Shown in pieces: positions 1-6,173 of a DNA stretch of 7,654 bases (position 1 is the first letter of the stretch; the number at the start of each line of letters is the position of its first letter). Location of the stretch: positions 14,042-21,695 of the forward strand of contig DHSB01000009.1 of the NCBI GenBank assembly GCA_002408385.1, in the 5' to 3' direction. This DNA is from Myxococcales bacterium UBA5297 (GTDB taxonomy: Bacteria; Myxococcota; Myxococcia; Myxococcales; UBA5297). Under the pieces are notes generated by a model. It was given only the letters and a program-made list of their open reading frames with translations. It was not told the origin of the DNA and made no database searches. Made by a program: the position numbers and the translations under genes.

Positions 1-539
1 ACGGTGATGAAGACGTAGGCGTAGACCGGGAAGAAGAGCACCTGGAAGACCGAGTTGAAGGCGACGAGGCCGGCGCAGTACTCGGCGTCGCCCTTGGCGA
101 GGTCGTTCCAGACGATGACCATCGCGATGCAGCGCGCCAGGCCGATCACGATGAGCCCGACCATGTACTCGGGTTGGTCGCGCAGGAAGAGCACGGCCAG
201 GCCGAACATCAGGACCGGGCCGATGACCCAGTTCTGGAGCAGCGAGAGCCCGAGCACCTTGGTGTTGCGGAAGACCGGGCCCATCTCCTCGTAGCGGACC
301 TTCGCCAGCGGCGGGTACATCATCAGGATGAGCCCGATGGCGATGGGGACGTTGGTCGTGCCGGCGTTGAACTGGTTGATGAAGGGCACGACCCCCGGCA
401 CGAAGTACCCGGCGCCGACGCCCACCGCCATCGCGGCGAAGATCCAGAGGGTCAGATAGCGGTCGAGGAAGGAGAGCCGCTTCGCGACGGCTCCCCCGGA
501 AGCCACGCCGGCTGGCGTGGAGACGGCGTTGTCACTCAT
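1..539 (-). CDS. acr3: ACR3-family arsenite efflux permease, N-terminal part (cut by the left edge)
   Basis: Translating the minus strand from the ATG at 539-537 gives 179 open residues that run off the window; ACR3 proteins are usually about 350-400 residues with ten membrane helices. Visible are a short polar N-terminus, hydrophobic segments from about residues 30-47, 62-75, 95-115, 122-145 and 160 onward, the family signature [14 protein letters not shown] (residues 74-87 or so), and [16 protein letters not shown] with Cys137, the position known in ACR3 proteins to be needed for arsenite transport. The last visible stretch, [13 protein letters not shown], is also typical of the family. The role is extrusion of As(III) (sometimes Sb(III)) across the inner membrane by proton-driven antiport. 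The start is supported by GGAGG at 550-546 with a 6-nt spacer. The ATG overlaps the arsR stop (ATGA), so the two are probably translationally coupled and derepressed together by arsenite. Family assignment is firm. Confidence 0.95.
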   Translation of the reverse strand, partial: MSDNAVSTPAGVASGGAVAKRLSFLDRYLTLWIFAAMAVGVGAGYFVPGVVPFINQFNAGTTNVPIAIGLILMMYPPLAKVRYEEMGPVFRNTKVLGLSLLQNWVIGPVLMFGLAVLFLRDQPEYMVGLIVIGLARCIAMVIVWNDLAKGDAEYCAGLVAFNSVFQVLFFPVYAYVFIT

Positions 540-988
540 CGGGAACCTCCAGCCACGCGGGCTCGCTTGGCGTTCGCGGCGCTTCGCTTCTTCGTCGCGG
601 CGGCGCAGGCGCCGTCCTCGGCGCACTCGGTGCCGCGCTCCGTGGTCGCGAGCCACTCGTGCAGCTTGCGCAGCAGCGGCGCCGCCTCCGGTCGCTTGGC
701 GAGCGTCGCGCGCAACAGCTCGAGGTGCTGCTTGGCGAGCTCATCGTCGACGGGACGGAGCTGATAGTAGGACCAGAGGCCATCCTTGCGGTCGATCACC
801 AGCCCGGCGTGCCGCAGCGTGATGAGGTGCCGCGACGCCTTCGACTGGGTGATCTCGAGCGCCTCCACGATGTCGCAGACGCACAGCTCCCGGTGGTTGA
901 AGAGGAGCCAGAGCATCTTGAGCCGCGCCTCGTCGGCGAGGACCTTGAAGAACTGGGCTGCGTCACGCACGGTGCCTCCGAAGACCAT
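536..988 (-). CDS. arsR: ArsR/SmtB-family arsenic-responsive repressor (type 1 metal site)
   Basis: This 150-residue winged-helix protein has the ArsR core: [20 protein letters not shown] (11-30), the metal-site helix ELCVCD (34-39), the recognition helix region [19 protein letters not shown] (46-64), and the wing around DGLWSYYQL (69-77). Cys36 and Cys38 match the two main As(III) ligands of R773-type ArsR. The third cysteine of ELCVCDLC is Val41 here. Two further cysteines (122 and 128) sit in a basic tail rich in Lys, Arg and Ala. The known role is to repress its own operon and release DNA when As(III) binds. The ATG at 988-986 lies inside the operator dyad and lacks a Shine-Dalgarno sequence. 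A GTG at 970-968 (codon 7) follows GGAGG at 979-975 by 4 nt and may be the true start, giving 144 residues. The stop overlaps the acr3 ATG, marking an arsR-acr3 operon. Confidence 0.95.
   Translation of the reverse strand: MVFGGTVRDAAQFFKVLADEARLKMLWLLFNHRELCVCDIVEALEITQSKASRHLITLRHAGLVIDRKDGLWSYYQLRPVDDELAKQHLELLRATLAKRPEAAPLLRKLHEWLATTERGTECAEDGACAAATKKRSAANAKRARVAGGSR
975..979 (-). promoter_or_regulatory. Shine-Dalgarno site favouring the internal GTG start of arsR
   Basis: The minus strand reads GGAGG here, then CACC and GTG at 970-968. No comparable purine-rich site precedes the upstream ATG at 988. The 4-nt spacer is short, so this supports but does not prove the GTG start. Confidence 0.45.
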
Positions 989-1006
989 ATTCGTGTACCC
1001 GAATAT
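987..1006 (-). promoter_or_regulatory. Probable ArsR operator dyad with overlapping promoter elements
   Basis: The minus strand reads ATATTCGGGTACACGAATAT, a 20-bp palindrome in which nine of ten base pairs match, with perfect 7-bp arms ATATTCG and CGAATAT. A second, overlapping imperfect dyad, ACCCGTATATTCGGGT, lies at 1012-997. Position directly before an ArsR gene fits autoregulation. Possible promoter pieces are TATATT at 1007-1002 as a -10 with no good -35, or TTGATG at 1019-1014 followed after 17 nt by the poor -10 TACACG. With the TATATT option transcription would begin near 995 and the dyad would cover the start point. The dyad is directly visible; the function is inferred from context. 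Confidence 0.7.
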
Positions 1007-1189
1007 ACGGGTGTCATCAAGAGGAACCGATTGCCGACGCGGCTCGTTCCCGCGGGTGGGGGCAAGGTCGAGCGCGTCGTCGAGCAGGGCGGGGGGGGCT
1101 TCTTGGGCGTTGACCGACTCGAATTCGTGGGCCGTCTCTGGCGGTTGCCGGACGCGTCTGGCCTCGGGTCATGCGAGAACCGCAAAGGG

Positions 1190-1552
1190 CCTCGCGCGGG
1201 CCGCAGTGGTCTGCTTCTCGCGAGCACACCCGGGCTACTTCTGGAAAGCGCCCCAGCGAGCGCCCGGGGGGCAGATCGGCGGAGCGACAAGGACGCGCTG
1301 GATGTGCTCCGGCTGCTGCGAGGAACCGAGACCGCGGACCTCGCGAAGCGGTACGCCCGGCTGCTCTCGGATCCACGCTCGGCCCAAGCTGCGACGGCCG
1401 CCCGCGAGCTGTTCGAGTCCCAATTCGCCACGCGCAAGGGAGTCGGCGTCGAGATGGCAATCCGGTCGGCCCGCCCCCTTGTTGATGCCGACGAAATCGC
1501 CGCATCGTGCGAGGCGCTCCCAGGCGATCTGCTCGCGGCACTGAACCCCTAG
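1190..1552 (+). pseudogene. Decayed 3' end of an unidentified protein gene
   Basis: From about 1283 to the TAG at 1550-1552 the plus strand reads as well-formed protein: SDKDALDVLRLLRGTETA, then AKRYARLLSDPRSA, ARELFESQF, and a terminus ending LPGDLLAALNP. Composition and helix-like periodicity look genuine, unlike the Arg/Pro/Ser-rich readings of the other frames. Further upstream the same theme continues only by changing frame: SGLLLAS around 1205-1224, then TRATSGKRPSERPGGRS in another frame around 1228-1278, then back at DKDALDV. That pattern suggests two compensating indels. No start codon with a ribosome-binding site is visible. The DKDALDVLRLL stretch after a Lys/Arg-rich helix vaguely recalls C-termini of nucleotidyltransferase-fold proteins, but I cannot confirm the family. 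Left boundary is approximate. Confidence 0.4.
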
Positions 1553-1830
1553 ATCCTCGAGCTGTGGCTCGCCGGTTCCCGTCCGACTGCGGCGCCGCGT
1601 AGTCGGCGAAGGTTGCCGACGCGGACGACCGGTGGCGGGGCCGGTGCTTCGATGCCCGCCTGGCCAGGTCGCTCGAAGAGGCGATCGGGACGGTGAGGTA
1701 GTCGGAGGATGGAGACGCTGGGGTCGGCGGCCTCCAAGAGAGCGAGACTCGGTCGGCCCGGTCATACAGGCGCTCGGTCCCGACTAGCTCTCGATACCGG
1801 CGCACAACCTCGGCTGGGACGACGAGGCAA
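1553..1830. other. Non-coding or degraded stretch downstream of brxHI
   Basis: No intact gene is supportable between the brxHI stop and the plus-strand remnant. On the minus strand a reading begins out of frame just past the helicase stop, DCLVVPAEVVRRYRELVG and on to about 1745, and after a one-base shift continues near 1737 as LEAADPSVSILRLPHRPD to a stop at 1551-1549. This may be a second frame-broken remnant or chance. The two remnants converge on a shared CTAG at 1549-1552. No Rho-independent terminator with a T-run was found after brxHI. Together with 1007-1189, in which I see no gene, this makes an 840-bp gene-free zone apart from the remnant entry. Confidence 0.4.
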
Positions 1831-4005
1831 TCATGGCTTCTCTGGGATCGGCAGGCCCTCGTCTTGAGCTACGGTCGCCGACGAACCCAGGTATTGGGCC
1901 ACCACCCCGCGCGCGACCTCAGGTTCGGTCAGAAGCTCGGCAAGAAACCCCTGCTCGAGCTGGGGCGGCAGGCAGGGCTGGAACTTGCTGAGCCGCGTGC
2001 GCTCGAGCCGCGCGACGTATTCGCCGACGTCCGACTGGTCGGGCCGGCCCGCCTCGCGAAAGGCGAAGAGCGCCTTGCGAATCGCCACCTCGCTGCGCCC
2101 CGCCTGCTCCTTGAGCCCGATGGCGAGGTTGCTCGCCGTCACCCGCTCGCCGAGCTCTCGCTCCAAGGCCGAGGCGAGCAGGTGGTTGGCCCTGCCGCCG
2201 GCGAACGTCCAGAGACGATAGCCGCCAGCTTCGGCGACGAGGGTGCTTGGGCCCGAGAGGAAGTCGTGCCCCGCTCGCGCCTCCTCGATCTTGGTCCTCG
2301 CGCGACGGCTCCACCAGGCGTCGACGCCCTCGTCGAGGAGCACGTCGCGGACGGCCTCACACAGCTCGCGGTGAAGCAGCCTCGGCTTGCCTTGCCAGCG
2401 CGCGTGCGCGCCCTCTTCGGTGCGCTCGACGTGCACGACCCCGTGCGCGAAGTCGATGGACTTCGCCCGCCAGCTCTGCGCCGCCAGGGTGAAGGTGAGC
2501 CGCCCGAGCTCCTGCTGCTCGGCGAAGTGGGTCTCGATGCTGCCGATCTCCTGCGCGCCGTGGAGCACCGTTAGCGTCCTGGGCGTCGAGAAAACCGAAT
2601 AGAGCTCGAGGAAGTTCTTGAAGGCGTAGAGCTTCTCGCCGCGTCGCCCGAGGCTCAGCCGGCCGCCATCCTGCGAGAGGATCTCCCCGGCGAGCATGTG
2701 TCCGACGAGCGCGCGCCTGTCTTCGGCCGGGAGCCCGGCGAAACCCGACGCCGGCGCGACCCATGCCCACCAATCGCTCTCGGCGACCCCTTCCTCCTGG
2801 ATGGACAGGGCGAGGAGCTGATGGGCGAGCACGTGCGCCGCGCGGCTGGGGACGCGGACCGGCTCGACGAAGCCTCGAGCGTGCAGACGCAGCAACCCGG
2901 CGGCCTGCAGGAGCTGCTCCTCGTCCAGTGTCAGGAAGGTGTAGCTCGCCTTCGTCCCGGCCCTGCGCCCCGAGCGCCCGAGCCGCTGCAGGAAGCTGGC
3001 GACCGTCGAGGGGCTGCCTATCTGCAGGACGTGGTCGAGGTCGCCGATGTCTATCCCCAGCTCGAGCGCGCTCGTGGCCACGATGACGCAGTCGCGCCCC
3101 TCGGCGAAGGCCTGCTCGGCGGCGCGGCGCTCGGCCATCGCCAGCGAGGAGTGGGTGACGAACGCGGTGATGCCTCTCTCGCGGAGCAGTCGCCCGATGG
3201 TCTCCACGCCCCTGCGACTGTCGACGAAGACGAGCCTTTTCTTGCCGGGGTGAAGCTCGGCGATCATCCGCGCCGCGTTCTCGTGAGTCGCCACGTAGTC
3301 GAGCACCAGCTCGGGCGCGGCGCGCTGGCCGGGCGCGCGGACCACATGGCCCTCGCGCTTCGAGCCGCCCGCTATCCACTCGAGGATCTGCTCGGGATTG
3401 CCCACGGTCGCCGACAGGCCGATCCGTTGCACGTCGTGGCCGCAGATGCGGGCCAGTCGCTCGAGCACCGCCGCGAGGTGGCTGCCGCGGTCGTCGCCGA
3501 CGAAGGCGTGGACCTCGTCGATGACCACCGCCTGCAGCGCCGCGAAGAGCCGCCGCGCCGGAATCTGGCGGCTCATCAACATCACTTCGAGCGACTCGGG
3601 CGTCGTCAGCAGCACGTCGGTCGGCTCGGAGAGGAAGGCCCGCCGTTCGCTGTGCGTGGTGTCGCCGTGCCACTTCGCCGCCCGGCGGCCAATCAGCCCC
3701 GCGTAGCGCGCGAGCCGCGCCTCCTGGTCGTTGAGCAGCGCGCGGATGGGCGCCACGTAGAGCAGCGACACCGGGCGCCAGTCCTCCGAATCCATCCGCG
3801 ACAGGAGCGGGAAGAGCGCCGCCTCGGTCTTGCCGCCGGCGGTGGGCGCGAGCACCACGCAGTTGTCACCCGCGAGGATCGGCGCGATCGCCATCTCCTG
3901 CACCGGGCGCAGCTCGCGAAACCCCAGCCCGTTCACGATCTGGTACTGCATCGCCGGGCTGAGCCGCTCGAAGGCGCCAGCGCTCTTTCTGCCGCTATCG
4001 CTCAA
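1831..4005 (-). CDS. brxHI: BREX type 2 Lhr-like DEAD/DEVH-box helicase BrxHI
   Basis: This is a 724-residue superfamily 2 helicase (numbering from TTG at 4005). Visible in order are AFERLSPAMQYQIVNGLGFRELRPVQE with Q36 (Q-motif region), Walker A APTAGGKT (53-60), motif Ia APIRALLNDQ (85-94), motif Ib TTPESLEVML (134-143), the DEVH box (163-166), motif III SAT (198-200), then the second RecA domain with VFVDSRRG (about 245-255), ALELGIDIGD (about 310-320) and the arginine-finger motif QRLGRSGRR (about 335-343). About 380 residues follow, consistent with the Lhr-like C-terminal extension. BrxHI is a known component of type 2 BREX, usually last in the operon after brxD, as here; its exact activity in defence is not established. 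Conserved sequence begins at AFERLSP, so the long GTG start at 4065 is unlikely. GGAGG at 4016-4012 sits 6 nt before TTG (4005) and 3 nt before an alternative GTG (4008). The C-terminus looks intact. Confidence 0.92.
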   Translation of the reverse strand: MSDSGRKSAGAFERLSPAMQYQIVNGLGFRELRPVQEMAIAPILAGDNCVVLAPTAGGKTEAALFPLLSRMDSEDWRPVSLLYVAPIRALLNDQEARLARYAGLIGRRAAKWHGDTTHSERRAFLSEPTDVLLTTPESLEVMLMSRQIPARRLFAALQAVVIDEVHAFVGDDRGSHLAAVLERLARICGHDVQRIGLSATVGNPEQILEWIAGGSKREGHVVRAPGQRAAPELVLDYVATHENAARMIAELHPGKKRLVFVDSRRGVETIGRLLRERGITAFVTHSSLAMAERRAAEQAFAEGRDCVIVATSALELGIDIGDLDHVLQIGSPSTVASFLQRLGRSGRRAGTKASYTFLTLDEEQLLQAAGLLRLHARGFVEPVRVPSRAAHVLAHQLLALSIQEEGVAESDWWAWVAPASGFAGLPAEDRRALVGHMLAGEILSQDGGRLSLGRRGEKLYAFKNFLELYSVFSTPRTLTVLHGAQEIGSIETHFAEQQELGRLTFTLAAQSWRAKSIDFAHGVVHVERTEEGAHARWQGKPRLLHRELCEAVRDVLLDEGVDAWWSRRARTKIEEARAGHDFLSGPSTLVAEAGGYRLWTFAGGRANHLLASALERELGERVTASNLAIGLKEQAGRSEVAIRKALFAFREAGRPDQSDVGEYVARLERTRLSKFQPCLPPQLEQGFLAELLTEPEVARGVVAQYLGSSATVAQDEGLPIPEKP

Positions 4006-4011
4006 CACGGG

Positions 4012-4016
4012 CCTCC
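4012..4016 (-). promoter_or_regulatory. Shine-Dalgarno site deciding the brxHI start
   Basis: The minus strand reads GGAGG, then CCC, GTG, TTG. Spacing is 6 nt to the TTG and 3 nt to the GTG, which favours TTG and a protein starting MSDSGRKSAGAFERLSP. The farther GTG at 4065 has its own GGAGG-like purines nowhere at proper spacing. Confidence 0.5.
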
Positions 4017-4075
4017 AGTTCTCGATGCTTGACCGGAGTGCTGTGGAAGGTCCTCCCACCCGCACTTGCCTTCAG

Positions 4076-4246
4076 CTCGCACGCGCCCGCGTGTGAAAGC
4101 CCGAAACCCGGTAGCAAGGCAGCGGTGCCGCGAGGATTTCGCCTCAACTCGCACGCGCCCGCGTGTGAAAGCCCGACACCCGGAAGCAAGGCAGCGGTGC
4201 CGCGAGGATTTCCCCTCAACTCGCACCCGCCCGCGCGTGAAAGCCC
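4076..4246. repeat. 72-bp tandem direct repeat, two full copies plus a partial third
   Basis: Copies start at 4076, 4148 and 4220, each with CTCGCAC. Copies one and two match at 69 of 72 positions by direct comparison. The third keeps about 27 bases (to GTGAAAGCCC) and then gives way to the C/G hairpin. Each copy contains the palindrome CACGCGCCCGCGTG and a GCGGTGCCGC hairpin. Because 72 is a multiple of three, open frames through it encode spurious 24-residue repeats. Confidence 0.9.
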
Positions 4247-4272
4247 CCTCCCACGCGAAGCGGGGGAGGGGG
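4244..4272. repeat. Strong C/G-rich hairpin element
   Basis: CCCCCTCCC at 4244-4252 pairs perfectly with GGGAGGGGG at 4264-4272. After one A/G mismatch, CGC (4254-4256) pairs with GCG (4260-4262) around a GAA loop. It adjoins the partial third 72-bp copy and is followed on the plus strand by TTTGGGGGTAGGGG. No T-run suited to a Rho-independent terminator follows on the minus strand, so it looks like a dispersed REP-type element, though it could still pause transcription of the BREX operon. Confidence 0.75.
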
Positions 4273-4333
4273 TTTGGGGGTAGGGGTCGTCTCTCGAGAG
4301 CAGAGAAGAGGAACGGCTCCGCGATGGAGCGAA

Positions 4334-4417
4334 GGCCCGCCCCCGTCCCCTCCCAGACGGCGCGCAGACCAGAGTGCTCGTTTCGATCACCGAGTGCGCG
4401 CCTGGGAGGGGCGATCG
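4334..4417 (+). repeat. 84-bp dispersed repeat, copy 1 (inverted partner at 4554-4637)
   Basis: This copy begins GGCCCGCCCCC and ends CCTGGGAGGGGCGATCG. The reverse complement of 4554-4637 starts and ends with the same words and shares internal blocks TCCCCTCCCA, CGCAGAC and GTGCTCG. Identity is roughly 80% by eye with small indels. Confidence 0.8.
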
Positions 4418-4452
4418 CCCGTGGCGGTGCGCGGCGCAGTCGCTAGTTCCAG

Positions 4453-4470
4453 CAGCGCTCGCAAGCGCTG
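4453..4470. repeat. Small perfect hairpin in the spacer of the inverted pair
   Basis: CAGCGCT (4453-4459) and AGCGCTG (4464-4470) are perfect 7-bp arms around the loop CGCA. It is off-centre within the 136-bp spacer between the two 84-bp arms. Function unknown. Confidence 0.6.
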
Positions 4471-4553
4471 AAGGCGCCATCACGCGCGAGCGGGGACAGC
4501 GGGCGCGGCCTGGCGAGGTGCGGGCGAGCCAAGAGCCAGAAAACAAGCACATA

Positions 4554-4637
4554 CGATCGCCCCTCCCAGGCCCGCGCAACCAAGCAGGTGACGAGCACCT
4601 TCGTCTGCGGGCCGTTTGGGAGGGGAGGGGGCGGGCC
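4554..4637 (-). repeat. 84-bp dispersed repeat, copy 2, inverted relative to copy 1
   Basis: This is the reverse-complement partner of 4334-4417, the same length, separated by 136 bp. The outer ends read CGATCGCCCCTCCCAGG and GGGAGGGGAGGGGGCGGGCC on the plus strand. The arms could form a long stem, or the pair may simply be two insertions of one dispersed element in opposite orientation. Confidence 0.8.
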
Positions 4638-4681
4638 ACCGCGCTCCGCGGCGTCTCCGCCGCCCAGTTCCTCCCCGCATC

Positions 4682-4708
4682 AAGCCGGGCAAGCCGGGCA
4701 AGCCGGGC
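4682..4708 (+). repeat. Triple 9-bp tandem repeat AAGCCGGGC
   Basis: Three exact copies lie at 4682-4690, 4691-4699 and 4700-4708. In the frames it crosses it yields Gly-Lys-Pro or Gly-Leu-Pro triplets, which explains apparent collagen-like readings on both strands. Confidence 0.9.
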
Positions 4709-4728
4709 ACCCGTCAGCCGATAGGAAG

Positions 4729-4800
4729 CTCCGGCTCGACTTCGCTCGGGACCCTCGATGTTGGCTTGGAGGCCTTCGACGAGGCTCAGGGCGGGCTGAG
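4729..4800. repeat. REP-like intergenic element
   Basis: The words GGCTCGACTTCGCTCGGGAC and CCTTCGACGAGGCTCAGGGC resemble the two halves of REP-type elements common between genes in many GC-rich proteobacteria. The second half contains CTCAG (4785-4789) and CTGAG (4796-4800) as 5-bp inverted arms. Resemblance is from memory of such elements, not a search. Confidence 0.5.
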
Positions 4801-4811
4801 GCGACCATCGC

Positions 4812-4832
4812 CGTGAGGAACGAGCTCTCACG
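4812..4832 (-). terminator. Possible weak transcription-end or mRNA-stabilising hairpin after brxD
   Basis: Three bases past the brxD stop, the minus strand has CGTGAG, a 9-nt loop and CTCACG, a perfect 6-bp stem. No T-run follows, so it is not a canonical intrinsic terminator. It may be a 3'-end stabiliser or chance. Confidence 0.25.
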
Positions 4833-4835
4833 CTT

Positions 4836-6173
4836 TCATCGCTCCTCGCGCTCGCTCGCCAGGTCGAGCTCGATGTCGTCGGGGCTGCGCTCGACGCCCG
4901 CGGCCGACCGCTCCTCGGCGTTCATCTCCGCGGGCGCCAGGCTCAGCTCGTAGTGCCTGCACGGGTCGAAGGCCTCGTGCTCCTCGACCCTGTCGAGCAC
5001 GTCCCCGACCAGCTTGCGCAGGAACAGCCGCGGCGCGATGCCCACCTTCCCGCCGAGCTTCCCCGTCACCTGCTGGGCGAGCGCCCGGACGACGTCGTCG
5101 CCGACCCGCGAGGCCAACCTCTCGGGCGCCGACGTCGGGTACAGGTCGCGCACCCGCCGGCCGACCTCGACGAGCCGGCCTTCGTCGAACGGCAGCAGCC
5201 GCACCTGGATCGCCCGGCTCGAGTCGAAAGTCGGGTCCGCGGCGAAGTCGACGTGCAGGCGCTGCTCGAGCGGCGGAAGCCGCCGGACCCCTTGAGGGCC
5301 CTCGAAGAAGGCCGGCGTCCCGGTCACCAGCAGAAAGAGGCCCGGGTAGCGCCCGGAGTCCACGTCGTCGATGAGCTGGCGCAGGGCGTTGAGGCTCTTC
5401 TCGCGCACGTCGCCGCGCATGCGCTGGATGGTCTCGGCCTCGTCGAGCACCAGGAACAGGCCCTTGCGCCCGGTCTGCGCGAGGACCGCGAGCAGGCCCC
5501 GCACGAAGCCGGCCGCGGTGTAGGTATCGATCTCGCCCTTGACGTTCGCCGCCCGCTTCACGCTCGCCCCGACGTTCGGGTGGCCCATCAGCCACGCGAG
5601 CAGCCCGTCGGCGAGCGCGACCTGGTTCTCGACGCGCGCCTTGTGACAGGCCCGCAGCACCGCGGCGAAGGTCGGCTGAGTCGCGCTCACCTTCGCCAGC
5701 CTCGCCTCGAGCAGCTCGCCGACCGCCCGCGCCACCTCCGCGGCGTCGTCCGCCGGGAAGCCCGGCCGCGCGAGGACCTCCTCCTCCAGCGCGAAGAACC
5801 AGCGGTCGATCAGCGATCGGAACGCGCCGCTCTCCCACTCGCGGGTCCGCAGGCTCTCGATGGCCCGGCGGTAGATCGTCTCGAGCTTGTGCAGCGGGGT
5901 CTCGGTCTCCGAGATCTGCACCTCGGCGACCGCGAAGCCCTTGTCGAGCGCCCGGTGCTGCACCCAGCGCGCGAAGAAGGTCTTGCCCGTGCCGTAGTCG
6001 CCGCGCACCGCCTTGAAGACGCCTTGCCCCAAGGCCGCGCGGTCGAGCTCCTCGTCGATGGCCGCGCCGAAGCGCTCGAGCCCCACCGCCAACAGCTCGA
6101 TCCCGCGGCGGGGCACGGTGCCGTTGCGCAGGGCCGCGAGGATCTCGCGCCGGCGCACGATGGTCGGGTCCAT
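4836..6173 (-). CDS. brxD: BREX type 2 ATP-binding protein BrxD (DUF2791 family)
   Basis: This is a complete 445-residue P-loop ATPase. The N-terminus RRREILAALRNGTVPRRG and LLAVGLERF are typical of BrxD. Walker A is GDYGTGKT (58-65) and Walker B is LFLVLDEAE (239-247, Asp244 and Glu245). VQISETETPLHKLETIYR (85-102) is a family hallmark. LLVTGTPAFFEG (281-292) sits where a sensor segment is expected, and PRLFLRKLV (381-389) near the end may supply a sensor-2 arginine. The acidic, variable tail ends EREER. BrxD is a core gene of type 2 BREX, usually between pglZ and brxHI; its biochemical role there is not known beyond the ATPase fold. The ATG at 6173 shares its first base with the pglZ stop (TGATG) and follows AAGGGGAG, implying coupled translation. 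Nothing looks broken. The following gene brxHI is unusually far away. Confidence 0.95.
   Translation of the reverse strand: MDPTIVRRREILAALRNGTVPRRGIELLAVGLERFGAAIDEELDRAALGQGVFKAVRGDYGTGKTFFARWVQHRALDKGFAVAEVQISETETPLHKLETIYRRAIESLRTREWESGAFRSLIDRWFFALEEEVLARPGFPADDAAEVARAVGELLEARLAKVSATQPTFAAVLRACHKARVENQVALADGLLAWLMGHPNVGASVKRAANVKGEIDTYTAAGFVRGLLAVLAQTGRKGLFLVLDEAETIQRMRGDVREKSLNALRQLIDDVDSGRYPGLFLLVTGTPAFFEGPQGVRRLPPLEQRLHVDFAADPTFDSSRAIQVRLLPFDEGRLVEVGRRVRDLYPTSAPERLASRVGDDVVRALAQQVTGKLGGKVGIAPRLFLRKLVGDVLDRVEEHEAFDPCRHYELSLAPAEMNAEERSAAGVERSPDDIELDLASEREER

Larger units (their letters stand above)
4017..4835. other. Repeat-rich intergenic region separating brxD from brxHI
   Basis: About 820 bases without a supportable gene. 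The stretch holds at least five kinds of repeat, listed separately: a 72-bp tandem repeat, a C/G hairpin, an inverted pair of 84-bp copies, a 9-bp triplet and a REP-like palindrome. Open frames exist on both strands, but they are short, low in complexity, lack ribosome-binding sites and follow the repeat period. I see no convincing promoter for brxHI in it. In a compact BREX operon these two genes would normally be close together or overlapping, so this stretch is probably an accumulated insertion. Confidence 0.7.

Noticed and set aside
1089..1100. Run of eight G (1091-1098) as a phase-variation tract
   Set aside because: It is not inside an intact gene or at useful promoter spacing.
659..1282. 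Upstream portion of the 659-1552 plus-strand open frame as a real N-terminus
   Set aside because: It is antisense to arsR and crosses its promoter; only the part after about 1190 looks protein-like.
2357..4032. Long open frames on both strands inside brxHI (e.g. 2698-4032 plus and 3673-2357 minus)
   Set aside because: Arg/Pro/Ala-rich shadow frames of a high-GC gene; only the BrxHI frame shows conserved motifs.
4076..4246. Direct repeats considered as a CRISPR array
   Set aside because: The 72-bp units are contiguous, with no spacers between them, and no cas genes are nearby.
4002..4283. Short proteins with 24-residue repeats on both strands
   Set aside because: They arise in several frames at once from the 72-bp tandem repeat, without ribosome-binding sites; repeat artefacts.
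4480..4710. Small minus-strand ORF with a hydrophobic segment (GAIVCACFLALGS)
   Set aside because: It lies across the 84-bp inverted copy and the 9-bp triplet, with no ribosome-binding site; best explained as repeat sequence read by chance.
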